From: Thalassobellus citreus
Lineage (GTDB): Bacteria > Bacteroidota > Bacteroidia > Flavobacteriales > Flavobacteriaceae
Direction: 5' to 3'
Assembly: GCF_044385915.1 (NCBI RefSeq)
Contig: NZ_JBISCC010000109.1
Span: 3,103 to 67,102, forward strand
Length of the DNA: 64,000 nt
Part shown: piece by piece, positions 1 through 8,829 of the stretch
How the letters are laid out: the number at the start of each line of letters is the position of its first letter
Numbering within the stretch: position 1 is the first letter of the stretch
Notes under the pieces: generated by a model
What the model was told of the DNA's origin: nothing
The model's database searches: none
The model's input: the letters and a program-made list of their open reading frames with translations, nothing else
Program-made: the position numbers and the translations under genes

Positions 1-44
1 CTAGAAAAAAAGTAAATTTTAAAATAGTAATTAGTACTAAAGCA

Positions 45-986
45 TTATGGTTTTTCAATATAATGTTTCCCTTGCCATAAATCTTTTTCAATGAGTTTTT
101 TATCAATTTTAGCTACGATCTCAAAATTCTTAAGACCATTCCATTTTGGAGCAATTAATAAATGAGCAGGAGATTCGCTAATAAAGCGTTCAATAATAAT
201 TTCAGGCCTTAAAAGCGCAATAAAATCAGTCACTAAATCAATATAAGCTTCTGCAGAATACAAGCTAAACATTTCAGGTTTTTCTTTTAATTGAATAGCC
301 ATCATGGTATGCTTTACAACTTGTAATTGGTGTAGTTTTAATGTGTTTATTGGTAATTTTGAAAGTTTGATAGCATGATTTAAAATGTCGTCTTTACTTT
401 CTCCTGGTAACCCAATAATCATATGAGCGCCCAAGTGTATTCCTTTGTCTTTAGAGAGTTGGTAAGCATCAACAGTTTCTTTAAACGTATGGCAGCGGTT
501 CACCATTTTTAAGGTGCTATCTAAAGTGCTTTCAACACCAAATTCTAAAGAAATATAGTAGGTATTAGATAATTCAGATAAAAAACTAATAAGATCATCG
601 TTAATACAATCTGGTCTGGTACCTATTACTAACCCTATTACTTTAGGATGATTAATTGCTTCTAGGTATAATTCTTTTACCAAATTGATATCGGCATACG
701 TATTAGTATATGCTTGAAAATAAGCTAGGTATTGTTGTGTTTTGTATTTCTTAGAAAAAAACGCAATACCACTATCTAACTGTTCACTAATACTTTTACT
801 TGGTTTACAATATTTAGGATTAAATGTATTGTTATTGCAATAGGTACACCCGCCAACACCTTTTGTGCCATCTCTGTTCGGACAAGTAAAACCTGTGTCT
901 AAGGATATTTTTTGAACACGTTCTGAAAATTTATTCTTAATAAAAGAACTATAATCATTGTAGCGTTTGTTATTGTTACCGAACAT
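45..986 (-). CDS. TIGR01212-type radical SAM protein (YhcC-like)
   Basis: Predicted cytosolic [4Fe-4S] S-adenosylmethionine radical enzyme of 313 aa. The cluster-binding cysteines are visible as C35, C47 and C50 in the segment CPNRDGTKGVGGCTYC, a spacing typical of the TIGR01212/YhcC family rather than the plain CxxxCxxC of most radical SAM proteins. The motifs GLVIGTRPDCI and HMIIGLPGE match the conserved core of the same family. The C-terminal part (about 230-313) resembles the family's extension, with the segment ESPAHLLIAPKW. The substrate of this family is not known to me. The ATG start gives a full-length protein. It is the last of four minus-strand genes, but the 175 bp upstream gap contains a promoter-like repeat, so it may have its own transcript. 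Confidence 0.9.
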   Translation of the reverse strand: MFGNNNKRYNDYSSFIKNKFSERVQKISLDTGFTCPNRDGTKGVGGCTYCNNNTFNPKYCKPSKSISEQLDSGIAFFSKKYKTQQYLAYFQAYTNTYADINLVKELYLEAINHPKVIGLVIGTRPDCINDDLISFLSELSNTYYISLEFGVESTLDSTLKMVNRCHTFKETVDAYQLSKDKGIHLGAHMIIGLPGESKDDILNHAIKLSKLPINTLKLHQLQVVKHTMMAIQLKEKPEMFSLYSAEAYIDLVTDFIALLRPEIIIERFISESPAHLLIAPKWNGLKNFEIVAKIDKKLIEKDLWQGKHYIEKP

Positions 987-1093
987 TAATTAACTTTAAA
1001 ATTTGAATAGTTTAGCTTAACCTTCTGTTATTTATTGGTTATTCGTTTCTATAATTATTAATTGATGATAACCATCAGAATCTGATTTTTTTA

Positions 1094-1142
1094 GACATCA
1101 AAAATACTAATAGTAAAGCCTAAGAAAATTGACAAAAGTTAG
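1094..1142 (-). repeat. 49-bp promoter-like duplicate, copy 1
   Basis: This 49 bp block matches positions 2681-2729 at 42 of 49 bases. On the minus strand it holds TTTTG followed, after 26 nt, by TATTTTTG, which fits the Bacteroidota -7 box TAnnTTTG. The spacing is longer than the usual 17-23 nt. It lies 20 nt beyond the stop of the HAD phosphatase gene and about 110 nt before the start of the radical SAM gene. Confidence 0.6.
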
Positions 1143-1161
1143 TTTGTGCAGGGGGTAAAAT

Positions 1162-1842
1162 TCAAAATAAAGCTTCCTCCATGATGTCAGCCTTTTTTAA
1201 AACAGCATTTAATTCCCAAGGAAGGTTTATAACGAGTTTTGCTCCATTATCAATTAATTCCTTTTTTGTTCTAAAACCCCAAGAAACGCCTACAGCAAAC
1301 ATATTGGCATTATTTGCCGTTTCCATATCGATACCGGTATCGCCTACATAAATAATTTCTTCGGGTTTTATGCCTAAGTTTTTACTTATTTCAAGGGCTT
1401 TAATTGGGTTTGGTTTTTTGTGTGCTTCTTTGCTTAATCCTTCTACATATTCAAAATAGTGTGGTAGCAATGTCTTGACTACTTTTTTTGTAAGATTATG
1501 TTCCTTATTAGATAATACATTAAGTTTAAGTTTTTGAGATTTTAAGTGTTCTAATAAGTCTATAATCCCATCGTAAGGTTTTGTTTTATCGGTAATATGG
1601 TTACGATAAATTTCTATCATAGATTCGGTACTTCTTTTAATTTGTGCTTCATCACGATACATTTCTGGTAAGGCTTTTGCAACGAGACTTCTAATGCCGT
1701 TGCCAATAAAATCTTGATAGGCTTCATAACTATGCTTAGGATAATTATAGATTTCAAGAGCTTTATTCATAGCATTTGCTAGGTCTTCAAGAGGGTTTAC
1801 TAATGTTCCGTCTAAATCGAAAATGACTGCTTTGTAGGTCAT
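1162..1842 (-). CDS. HAD-superfamily phosphatase, phosphoglycolate phosphatase-like
   Basis: HAD hydrolase of 226 aa, probably dephosphorylating 2-phosphoglycolate or a similar small phosphoester in the cytosol. Motif I is FDLDGTL (nucleophile and acid/base aspartates near D9 and D11). Motif II is the LSNKEH segment, motif III contains the conserved lysine near KKPNP, and motif IV is YVGDTGIDMETA with the metal-binding aspartates. The cap lies between motifs I and II, as in subclass I enzymes such as Gph. Length and motif order are normal. HAD substrate specificity cannot be read from sequence, so PGPase is a family-level call. The start is the ATG at 1842, followed directly by the strand that leads into motif I. 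It sits just downstream of the carbonic anhydrase gene. Confidence 0.85.
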   Translation of the reverse strand: MTYKAVIFDLDGTLVNPLEDLANAMNKALEIYNYPKHSYEAYQDFIGNGIRSLVAKALPEMYRDEAQIKRSTESMIEIYRNHITDKTKPYDGIIDLLEHLKSQKLKLNVLSNKEHNLTKKVVKTLLPHYFEYVEGLSKEAHKKPNPIKALEISKNLGIKPEEIIYVGDTGIDMETANNANMFAVGVSWGFRTKKELIDNGAKLVINLPWELNAVLKKADIMEEALF

Positions 1843-1858
1843 GGTATTAATATATAGG

Positions 1859-2653
1859 TTAATAATTTAATTTAACTTCTCTATCGTTTAATGGTTGTTC
1901 ATTGCGATAGTTGTTAATAGGCATATTGTTTTTTAATTTCAAAACTTCTGTTACAGATAGAATAACTGGTTCTTTAAATACAATCCAATTAACACCTTCA
2001 GTACAAGGCGGTGTGGTTAACGAACCACCATAAGAGTAATAATGTTTTTCATTTAAAAATAAGCTAGATAGATCTATATTGTGATTTATTTTTTTTGTAG
2101 CGCCATTTTCAAGAGGTAAAAAGCTTTCAAAGAATTCGAATAACTGACTGTCTTCTCCTTCTTCTCCAAAAATGCCTAAAACAGTAATGTTTCCCGTTTT
2201 GCTTACATGTACTAAATGCATTTCAATAGGGTATATAATTCCGTTTATTTTGTGCTCTGAGGGTTCGTGAAAATGAATTTGCTTTAAGTAAAAGGTTTCA
2301 TTTTTATAATTAATAGAGTCGCCAGTTTCAAAATCAAACTGTATAGAATGCCCATTGTTTTCAACTTCGCTAATACGTGTTGTTGGAGTGTATAATATTT
2401 TTAAATCGCCCTTTGAAGCTACTTGATTTGTGTTTTTATGTATAATGTTAATAGGAGATTGATGGTTGCCATCACAATCTGAGTTTTTTTCAATTTCTAG
2501 CCAATGTTCGGGAGATGTTTCTCCAGAGTAACTCCAGTGTTTTGCGGTTTCGTGTTGTGCATTATTAGCAAGATGTTCTTTTTTTTCATTTTTGCATGAA
2601 ACAGCTGTTATTAAGAAGCAAAATATCACTAATAGGTTGATTTTACTATTCAT
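1859..2653 (-). CDS. Alpha-type carbonic anhydrase, lipoprotein
   Basis: Secreted zinc enzyme interconverting CO2 and bicarbonate. I place the start at the ATG at 2653 rather than 23 codons upstream, because the protein then begins MNSKINLLVIFCFLITAVSC, a lipoprotein signal with a lipobox ending in cysteine. The alpha-family zinc ligands are seen in QIHFHEPSEH and in MHLVHVS, with the catalytic-region glutamate in EPSEH. The C-terminal block GSLTTPPCTEGVNW is the family signature, and HWLEIEKNSDCDGNHQSPIN is the N-terminal one. Mature length (about 245 aa) is normal. It is probably anchored in a membrane facing the periplasm. A promoter-like repeat (2681-2729) lies immediately upstream with its -7-like box 33 nt before the ATG. 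Confidence 0.92.
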   Translation of the reverse strand: MNSKINLLVIFCFLITAVSCKNEKKEHLANNAQHETAKHWSYSGETSPEHWLEIEKNSDCDGNHQSPINIIHKNTNQVASKGDLKILYTPTTRISEVENNGHSIQFDFETGDSINYKNETFYLKQIHFHEPSEHKINGIIYPIEMHLVHVSKTGNITVLGIFGEEGEDSQLFEFFESFLPLENGATKKINHNIDLSSLFLNEKHYYSYGGSLTTPPCTEGVNWIVFKEPVILSVTEVLKLKNNMPINNYRNEQPLNDREVKLNY

Positions 2654-2680
2654 ATAAATAATATTGAAGATGTTTTTTAA

Positions 2681-2729
2681 GACATCAAAAATAGTAATTG
2701 CAAGATCTAAGAAAACTGACAAAAGTTAG
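2681..2729 (-). repeat. 49-bp promoter-like duplicate, copy 2
   Basis: Second copy of the 1094-1142 block (42 of 49 bases identical), again upstream of a minus-strand gene and 29 nt after the stop of the preceding one. The TATTTTTG box on the minus strand (2686-2693) lies 33 nt upstream of the carbonic anhydrase ATG, a normal distance for a Bacteroidota -7 element. The TTTTG box is 26 nt further upstream. Confidence 0.6.
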
Positions 2730-2757
2730 CTTAGCTATTTATATTTTAGTGAATGTG

Positions 2758-3846
2758 TTATTTTTTGAATTTATCTGTTAGTTTTCTGGCTAGATTGTAA
2801 ACAAAATGATTTGTTTTTACATAATAAAAAGAAATAAAACAGACTGTAGCTATAAAAAGTAAAGCTCCAATAATTGCTTCAATAGGCGATAATGATTGAT
2901 TTAAAAATCGTTTTAAGCCATACCCCGTATAACTTCCAAAAAGAATAATAAAGTGTATAACGTAAATGGAGAGTGTTTTTTCTCCTATTCTAGAAATAAT
3001 AGATTGTTTTAAAAACTTTTCGAAAGAATAAAAAATACCAAAGAGAATTAGCACATTTCCAAATCGGGTAAATAGGTAATTATAATCGGCACTTAATTTT
3101 AATAATTCAATACCTGTATATTTATTTAGTTTTAAAAGAAACCATGTAGAACAAAACATAAGTAAAAGCCCCATTGTAAAAAAGGAAACTATGGTAACTA
3201 TTTTAAAACGATTACGATGCACATGTCTAAAAAACACGGTAGAAATAAAAGCTCCAAAAGCAGAATAGCCTAGCCAAGGTAAAATGGTGAAAACAGAGCC
3301 GTTTATTTTGGTCATATAGTTGGCAATAATAAGCGGTAAATTATCTATAACTAAATTTCTGTATAAGGGTTCAGACAAAAAGGAAAGACATCCAATTACT
3401 AAAAGGACACAGGAAAATAAGTAGCTGTATTTTTTTAATAGAACATGTAAACAAACTAAAATGATTAAAGAGAGGCCAATACATTGCAATACGTCAACTA
3501 CTAAAAAATAAGAATTAAAATGTCCATAAAACCAACTCATTAAATTAACCCTGAGACTATAACCAATAATAATAAGTAGTAAGCCCCTAAAGAGTCCTTT
3601 TTTTATTCTGGGTTGGTCATTGCCTTTAGCATGAGCTCTTAGCAGTAAATATGTAAATATTAAACCAGAAATAGTAAAAAATACAGGAGCTGTAATACCT
3701 CTAAAGTAAGACCATATAAGAAAAGCAGTGTTAGATGTGTCTTTGTAAATAGGGTCAATAAGTGTGTCAATAAAGTGTCCCTGAAGCATCATTAAGATGG
3801 CAAATGCTCTTACGGCATCAATAAAATATAAACGGTTGGTATGCAA
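2758..3846 (-). CDS. Multi-pass membrane acyltransferase-like protein (DUF1624/HGSNAT-like)
   Basis: Integral membrane protein of 362 aa with roughly ten hydrophobic segments. The N-terminus RLYFIDAVRAFAILMMLQGH, followed by a glycine-rich FFTISGLIFTYLL segment, resembles the catalytic region of heparan-alpha-glucosaminide N-acetyltransferase-like (DUF1624) and related acyltransferase families. These use a membrane histidine near the first helix, here in LQGHF. The substrate is unknown. No in-frame ATG is present near the N-terminus. The first usable codon is TTG at 3846, directly before HTNRLYF, and a TATCTTTA -7-like box is at 3868-3875 on the minus strand. It is the first gene of the minus-strand run that continues into the carbonic anhydrase gene. 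Confidence 0.7.
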   Translation of the reverse strand: MHTNRLYFIDAVRAFAILMMLQGHFIDTLIDPIYKDTSNTAFLIWSYFRGITAPVFFTISGLIFTYLLLRAHAKGNDQPRIKKGLFRGLLLIIIGYSLRVNLMSWFYGHFNSYFLVVDVLQCIGLSLIILVCLHVLLKKYSYLFSCVLLVIGCLSFLSEPLYRNLVIDNLPLIIANYMTKINGSVFTILPWLGYSAFGAFISTVFFRHVHRNRFKIVTIVSFFTMGLLLMFCSTWFLLKLNKYTGIELLKLSADYNYLFTRFGNVLILFGIFYSFEKFLKQSIISRIGEKTLSIYVIHFIILFGSYTGYGLKRFLNQSLSPIEAIIGALLFIATVCFISFYYVKTNHFVYNLARKLTDKFKK

Positions 3847-4113
3847 TACAATTTGGTTTGGTTGAGATAAAGATACTTTTAAAATTTAAAATAGCTATAA
3901 TAATATATAGGTTTAAAACCTCTACATTATTTTATTTTAGTACATGTAGGCACATGACAGTATATATTATTTTTAATATTATATTAGCCACCTTATACGT
4001 GTTTTTTAATATTATAAATATGATTTTTGATAGTTTTTGATAAAATATTTATTAAAATTATAGAAAATTTACAAAACTAAATTTTAGAATAACCAACTAA
4101 ACTAATTACCAAA

Positions 4114-4368
4114 ATGACAAAAAGCAATGCAAAAGCCTATTGGAAAGAAAACATAAGGTATGTTCTCATACTTTTAGCAATATGGTTTGTAGTCTCTTTC
4201 GGAGCAGGAATTTTATTTAAAGACACATTAAACACTATTAGAATTGGAGGGTTTAAACTAGGTTTCTGGTTTGCGCAACAAGGTTCTATGTATGTCTTTG
4301 TTGTTCTCATATTTGTATACGTTCGTTTAATGAATAAACTTGATAAAAAATACGGATATGATGCATAG
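4114..4368 (+). CDS. DUF4212 small subunit of a sodium/substrate symporter
   Basis: Small membrane protein of 84 aa with two hydrophobic helices (about residues 16-35 and 52-72). It fits the DUF4212 (TIGR03647) family, which is encoded beside VC_2705-type solute:sodium symporters and is thought to be an accessory subunit. Diagnostic features are the N-terminal YWKENIRYVLILLAIWFVVS and the FWFAQQGSMYVFVVLIFVY block in the second helix. Its 3' end overlaps the start of the large subunit, indicating translational coupling. The function is inferred from the family and from the overlap. Confidence 0.9.
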   Translation: MTKSNAKAYWKENIRYVLILLAIWFVVSFGAGILFKDTLNTIRIGGFKLGFWFAQQGSMYVFVVLIFVYVRLMNKLDKKYGYDA

Positions 4369-6082
4369 TTTATTAGTTGAAGGCATAGGTGTGCAAAATT
4401 GGACGTACATTTTAGTAGGCGTTACATTTGCAATTTATATAGGTATCGCTATCTGGACCCGAGCAGGATCTACCAAAGAATTTTATGTTGCAGGAGGTGG
4501 TGTTTCACCTTTAGCTAACGGAATGGCAACAGCTGCCGATTGGATGAGTGCTGCGTCATTTATTTCTATGGCAGGAATCATTTCTTTTGATGGCTATGAT
4601 GGTGCTGTGTATCTTATGGGATGGACAGGAGGTTATGTGCTTTTAGCATTATTATTAGCACCATATTTAAGAAAGTTTGGAAAATTTACAGTGCCCGATT
4701 TTATAGGAGATCGTTACTATTCTAACACCGCACGTCTAGTAGGTGTTATTTGTGCACTTTTAGTATCGTTTACGTATGTTGCAGGACAAATGAGAGGTGT
4801 AGGACTTGTGTTTTCTCGTTTCTTAGAGGTCGATATTAATACAGGTGTTATTATAGGTATGTTAATTGTATTATTTTATGCTGTATTAGGTGGTATGAAA
4901 GGTATCACATATACGCAAGTAGCGCAATACTGTGTATTAATTTTCGCTTTTATGGTACCCGTTATTTTTATATCTATTCAAATGACAGGAAACCCAATAC
5001 CTCAATTAGGATTTGGTAGTACATTGGCAGATGGTTCAGGTACTTATTTACTAGATAAATTAGATGGCTTAAGTACCGATCTTGGTTTTGCTGAATATAC
5101 AGAAGGTTCTAAATCTACTATAGATATTTTTGCAATTACATTTGCCTTAATGGTTGGTACAGCAGGTTTACCACATGTTATTGTGCGTTTCTTTACAGTT
5201 AAGAAAGTTAAAGATGCTCGTAAATCGGCAGGCTTAGCATTATTACTTATCGTTATTTTGTATACAGCTGCTCCAGCAGTATCTGTTTTTGCTAGAACAA
5301 ACATGATTGAAACGGTTTCTAACCAACCCTATGCTAACATGCCAGAATGGTTTAAAAAATGGGAAACTACGGGTTTAATTGTGTTTAACGATAAAAATAA
5401 TGATGGTATCATTCAGTATGTAGCCGATGAATCTGTTAATGAATTAAAAATAGATAAAGACATTATGGTTTTGGCTAATCCTGAAATAGCAAAACTACCA
5501 AATTGGGTAATAGCTTTAGTAGCGGCAGGAGCATTGGCAGCAGCTTTATCAACAGCAGCAGGATTATTATTAGTAATTTCATCATCAGTTTCTCATGATT
5601 TAATTAAGAAAATAGTAAATCCTAATATTTCAGAAAAAGGAGAACTAGTAGCTGCACGTTTATCGGCAGTAGTAGCAGTATGTGTTGCAGGTTATTTCGG
5701 AATTAATCCACCAGGCTTTGTGGCAGCAACAGTTGCTTTAGCCTTTGGTTTAGCCGCAGCATCCTTTTTTCCTGCCATTATTTTAGGAATTTTTTACAAA
5801 AAAATGAATAAAGAAGGCGCTATAGCTGGTATGGTTGTAGGTATTGTAGCCATGTTGTTATATATGGTGAAATATAGATTAGGCTGGTTTGATGATGTTG
5901 TACCAGACAAAAGCGAATGGTGGTTTGGTATTTCTCCCGAAGGATTCGGTACTGTTGCCATGGTTTTAAATTTTATAGTATCTATCGTTATTATGAAATT
6001 CACACCAGATCCGCCACAAGACGTACAAGAAATTGTAGAAAACATAAGAATACCAAGTGGAGCAGGAGAGGCAACACATTAA
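4358..6082 (+). CDS. Sodium:solute symporter large subunit, probable acetate/monocarboxylate carrier
   Basis: Sodium:solute symporter (SSS) family permease of the VC_2705 subfamily, about 574 aa and 12-13 membrane helices. The region EFYVAGGGVSPLANGMATAA followed by DWMSAASFISMAGI is the conserved early SSS segment seen in acetate permease ActP. A later conserved helix contains AALSTAAGLLLVISSSVSHD. A loop near residues 330-375 (DKNNDGIIQYVADESVN) is characteristic of this subfamily. I prefer the ATG at 4358 (or 4361) to the upstream TTG at 4340, since the ATG pair is inside the last codons of the small-subunit gene. Neighbouring acetyl-CoA synthetase supports acetate as substrate, but this is inference. 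Confidence 0.9.
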   Translation: MMHSLLVEGIGVQNWTYILVGVTFAIYIGIAIWTRAGSTKEFYVAGGGVSPLANGMATAADWMSAASFISMAGIISFDGYDGAVYLMGWTGGYVLLALLLAPYLRKFGKFTVPDFIGDRYYSNTARLVGVICALLVSFTYVAGQMRGVGLVFSRFLEVDINTGVIIGMLIVLFYAVLGGMKGITYTQVAQYCVLIFAFMVPVIFISIQMTGNPIPQLGFGSTLADGSGTYLLDKLDGLSTDLGFAEYTEGSKSTIDIFAITFALMVGTAGLPHVIVRFFTVKKVKDARKSAGLALLLIVILYTAAPAVSVFARTNMIETVSNQPYANMPEWFKKWETTGLIVFNDKNNDGIIQYVADESVNELKIDKDIMVLANPEIAKLPNWVIALVAAGALAAALSTAAGLLLVISSSVSHDLIKKIVNPNISEKGELVAARLSAVVAVCVAGYFGINPPGFVAATVALAFGLAAASFFPAIILGIFYKKMNKEGAIAGMVVGIVAMLLYMVKYRLGWFDDVVPDKSEWWFGISPEGFGTVAMVLNFIVSIVIMKFTPDPPQDVQEIVENIRIPSGAGEATH

Positions 6083-6094
6083 TGCTTAATTTGG

Positions 6095-6175
6095 GCGTTA
6101 CCACAAGGGTCGGGCTTTCTGTTGCAAGTCCTCCCTCGTACCTCGCTGTGGGCTTTTCACGTCAATCCCTAACGC
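6095..6175. repeat. Dispersed palindrome-bounded repeat, copy 1
   Basis: An 81 bp block, noticeably richer in G and C than its surroundings, lies in the gap between the symporter and acs. It is bounded by GCGTTA and TAACGC, an inverted repeat. It matches 25174-25276, for example in the shared core GTGGGCTTTTCAC and CAAGTCCTC. It has no start codon with a credible reading frame. I infer a small non-coding repeat, REP- or MITE-like. Confidence 0.7.
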
Positions 6176-6305
6176 GGGGCTAACCGCTGTTAACAGTAAT
6201 TATCAATAGCTTAATGTTCTCCACCAAAAAGGGCGACATTAAATTATTATTTTACTATTTTAGAACACAAATTCATAATACCAACAAAAACTTCAAAATA
6301 AAACC

Positions 6306-8213
6306 ATGAGTAATTATCACATAAAACACTTAGAAGAATACTATCAAGTCTATAGAAAATCGGTTAGAGAACCAGAAAATTTTTGGGAAGAAGTAGCCGA
6401 AGAACATTTTATGTGGCGAAAAAAATGGGATAATGTTTTAAGTTGGGATTTTTCAAAACCAGAAGTAAAATGGTTTGAAGGAGCAGAATTAAACATAACA
6501 GAAAACTGTATTGATAGGCATTTAGCAACACGTGCTAATAAAACAGCCATTTTGTTTGAACCTAACGATCCTAAAGATCCTGCAGAACATATTACATATA
6601 AGCAATTGCACGAGCGTGTTAATCAGTTTGCTAATGTGTTAAAAGATCAAGGTATAGAAAAAGGAGATCGTGTTTGTATCTATTTACCAATGATTCCAGA
6701 ATTGGCAGTTTCTGTTTTAGCTTGTGCGAGAATAGGAGCTATACATTCAGTGGTATTTGCAGGTTTTTCTGCAACAGCATTATCTACTAGAATAAATGAT
6801 TCCGATTGTAAAATGGTTATTACATCTGATGGTTCATACAGAGGAGCAAAAACTATCGATTTAAAAGGTATTGTAGATGAAGCACTAGAAAGTTGCGATG
6901 GTGTACAATCTGTTTTAGTAGCAAAACGAATTAACACAGAAATTAATATGGAAGCGGGTCGAGACCAATGGTTGCAACCGCTTTTAGATAATGCTTCTAT
7001 AGAGTGCGACGCAGAAACAATGAATGCTGAAGATCCATTGTTTATTTTATATACATCAGGTTCTACAGGAAAGCCAAAAGGTATGGTACATACAACAGGA
7101 GGTTATATGGTGTATACAGCCTATACTTTCAAAAACGTATTTCAATACAGAGAAAATGATGTGTATTGGTGTACTGCCGATATTGGTTGGATTACAGGAC
7201 ATAGTTATATTTTATACGGACCTTTAGCAAACGGAGCTACTACCGTGATGTTTGAAGGGGTGCCAAGTTATCCAGATTTCGGACGTTTTTGGGAAGTTGT
7301 AGAAAAGCATAAAGTAAATCAGTTTTACACAGCACCAACCGCTATTAGAGCTTTAGCAAAACAAGGATTGGAGTTGGTAGATAAATATGATTTGTCATCA
7401 CTTAAAGTATTAGGCTCTGTAGGAGAACCTATTAATGAGGAAGCGTGGCACTGGTATAATGATAATATTGGGAAAAATAAAAGTCCTATTGTAGATACTT
7501 GGTGGCAAACAGAAACAGGCGGTATAATGATTAGCCCAATTCCGTTTGTAACACCAACAAAACCAACCTATGCAACTTTACCTTTTATAGGTATACAACC
7601 AGCGTTAATGGACGAAAACGGAAAAGAATTAAAAGGTAATCAAGTAGACGGACGTTTATGTATTAAGTTCCCATGGCCAAGTATGGCACGAACTATTTGG
7701 GGGAATCATCAACGTTATAAGGACACGTATTTTTCAGCTTATGAAAATAAATATTTCACAGGTGATGGTGCATTACGCGATGAGGTTGGATATTACAGGA
7801 TTACAGGTCGTGTAGATGATGTTATTATTGTTTCAGGACATAATTTAGGAACAGCACCAATTGAAGATGCTATTAACGAGCATCCAGCAGTTGCAGAATC
7901 TGCTATTGTAGGTTTCCCTCACGATATCAAAGGAAATGCATTATACGGTTATGTTATTTTAAAAGATGTTGGTGAAACTAGAGACCATAATAATGTACGT
8001 AAAGAAATTAACCAAATTATTACAGAACATATAGGGCCTATTGCTAAATTAGATAAAATTCAGTTTACAAGTGGTCTACCAAAAACACGTTCAGGAAAAA
8101 TTATGCGTCGTATTTTACGAAAAATTGCTTGTAATGATACTAGTAATTTAGGTGATACGAGTACACTTTTAAATCCGGAAGTAGTTCAGGAAATTATAGA
8201 TAATGTAAAATAG
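6306..8213 (+). CDS. acs: Acetyl-CoA synthetase
   Basis: AMP-forming acetate:CoA ligase, 635 aa, converting acetate, ATP and CoA into acetyl-CoA. The adenylation-family P-loop is YTSGSTGKPKG (about residues 250-260). The acetyl-CoA synthetase-specific DTWWQTETGG block follows, with YYRITGRVDDVI at the hinge. The C-terminal PKTRSGKIMRR contains the catalytic lysine, near K598, that is regulated by acetylation in other bacteria. Length matches the family. The gene follows the symporter on the same strand, so acetate uptake and activation are probably co-regulated. A strong hairpin terminator follows at 8237. Confidence 0.97.
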   Translation: MSNYHIKHLEEYYQVYRKSVREPENFWEEVAEEHFMWRKKWDNVLSWDFSKPEVKWFEGAELNITENCIDRHLATRANKTAILFEPNDPKDPAEHITYKQLHERVNQFANVLKDQGIEKGDRVCIYLPMIPELAVSVLACARIGAIHSVVFAGFSATALSTRINDSDCKMVITSDGSYRGAKTIDLKGIVDEALESCDGVQSVLVAKRINTEINMEAGRDQWLQPLLDNASIECDAETMNAEDPLFILYTSGSTGKPKGMVHTTGGYMVYTAYTFKNVFQYRENDVYWCTADIGWITGHSYILYGPLANGATTVMFEGVPSYPDFGRFWEVVEKHKVNQFYTAPTAIRALAKQGLELVDKYDLSSLKVLGSVGEPINEEAWHWYNDNIGKNKSPIVDTWWQTETGGIMISPIPFVTPTKPTYATLPFIGIQPALMDENGKELKGNQVDGRLCIKFPWPSMARTIWGNHQRYKDTYFSAYENKYFTGDGALRDEVGYYRITGRVDDVIIVSGHNLGTAPIEDAINEHPAVAESAIVGFPHDIKGNALYGYVILKDVGETRDHNNVRKEINQIITEHIGPIAKLDKIQFTSGLPKTRSGKIMRRILRKIACNDTSNLGDTSTLLNPEVVQEIIDNVK

Positions 8214-8236
8214 GTTATTAAACCAATTAAATATTA

Positions 8237-8274
8237 AACCGTATTACCATAAATTAGTGGTGATACGGTTTTTC
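8237..8274 (+). terminator. Rho-independent terminator after acs
   Basis: The stem AACCGTATTACCA pairs with TGGTGATACGGTT (13 bp, one G-U wobble) around an 8 nt loop, followed by TTTC. It lies 23 bp after the acs stop, and separates acs from the OsmC gene. Confidence 0.75.
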
Positions 8275-8308
8275 TTTAATTAATAATTATATAAATAAAA
8301 AATGTTTT

Positions 8309-8782
8309 ATGAATCATACTTTTAAAGCTCAGGTAAATTGGGAAGCATCAAAGAATGAAACAACTACTAATTCAAGAACATTTAGTAGAGCTCATGTTGT
8401 TAAAATAGATAATAAAACTGCAGACTTAAAGGTGTCGGCTGCAAAAATGTTTAGAGGAGATAGTGAGCTTTATAACCCAGAAGATCTATTACTTTCAGCA
8501 TTAGCTTCTTGTCATATGATGTCTTATTTATATGTGTGTTCGCAAAACAGTATTGAGGTTTTGTCTTATACCGATAATGCTGAAGCTATTTTAGAAGTAG
8601 AAGCATCAGGTAGTGGGCATTTTACTAAGGCAATTTTAAACCCAATAATTACAATAAAAGATGAAACAAAAAAGCAACTAGCTTTAAGTTTACACGAAAA
8701 AGCGAATAGTTTGTGTTTTATTGCTAATTCTTGTAATTTTCCTATTACCCATAATGCTCAGGTTTTAGTTGAAGATAAATAA
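8309..8782 (+). CDS. OsmC family protein
   Basis: Small cytosolic thiol protein of 157 aa in the OsmC/Ohr superfamily, whose members reduce organic peroxides using a pair of cysteines. The first cysteine is in LASCHMMSYL and the second in ANSCNFPI, the expected positions. Two further cysteines occur (VCSQN, SLCFI). The sequence is closer to YhfA/OsmC-type than to Ohr, which would need full comparison. It follows acs after a terminator, so it probably has its own promoter. It may protect against electrophiles in acetate-grown cells, but there is no direct evidence of a metabolic link. Confidence 0.9.
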   Translation: MNHTFKAQVNWEASKNETTTNSRTFSRAHVVKIDNKTADLKVSAAKMFRGDSELYNPEDLLLSALASCHMMSYLYVCSQNSIEVLSYTDNAEAILEVEASGSGHFTKAILNPIITIKDETKKQLALSLHEKANSLCFIANSCNFPITHNAQVLVEDK

Positions 8783-8829
8783 AGTAACTTTTTATATACT
8801 TCTTAAAGCTTATTTAAAAAAGAAAATTA

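Noticed and set aside
1..44. Any gene or signal at the left edge
   Set aside because: AT-rich 44 bp after the radical SAM stop; nothing supportable.
2653..2722. ATG 23 codons upstream of the carbonic anhydrase lipoprotein start
   Set aside because: Using it would put the lipoprotein signal inside the protein and the TATTTTTG box inside the coding region; the internal ATG gives a proper lipobox.
3858..4040. 60-aa plus-strand frame between the acyltransferase-like and DUF4212 genes
   Set aside because: The sequence is hydrophobic and low-complexity with no recognisable domain, lies in an AT-rich gap, and is followed by other in-frame stops; likely chance.
5917..6183. 88-aa plus-strand frame overlapping the symporter 3' end and the dispersed repeat
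   Set aside because: It overlaps a strongly coding symporter frame, is arginine-rich with no domain, and ends inside the repeat; a shadow frame.
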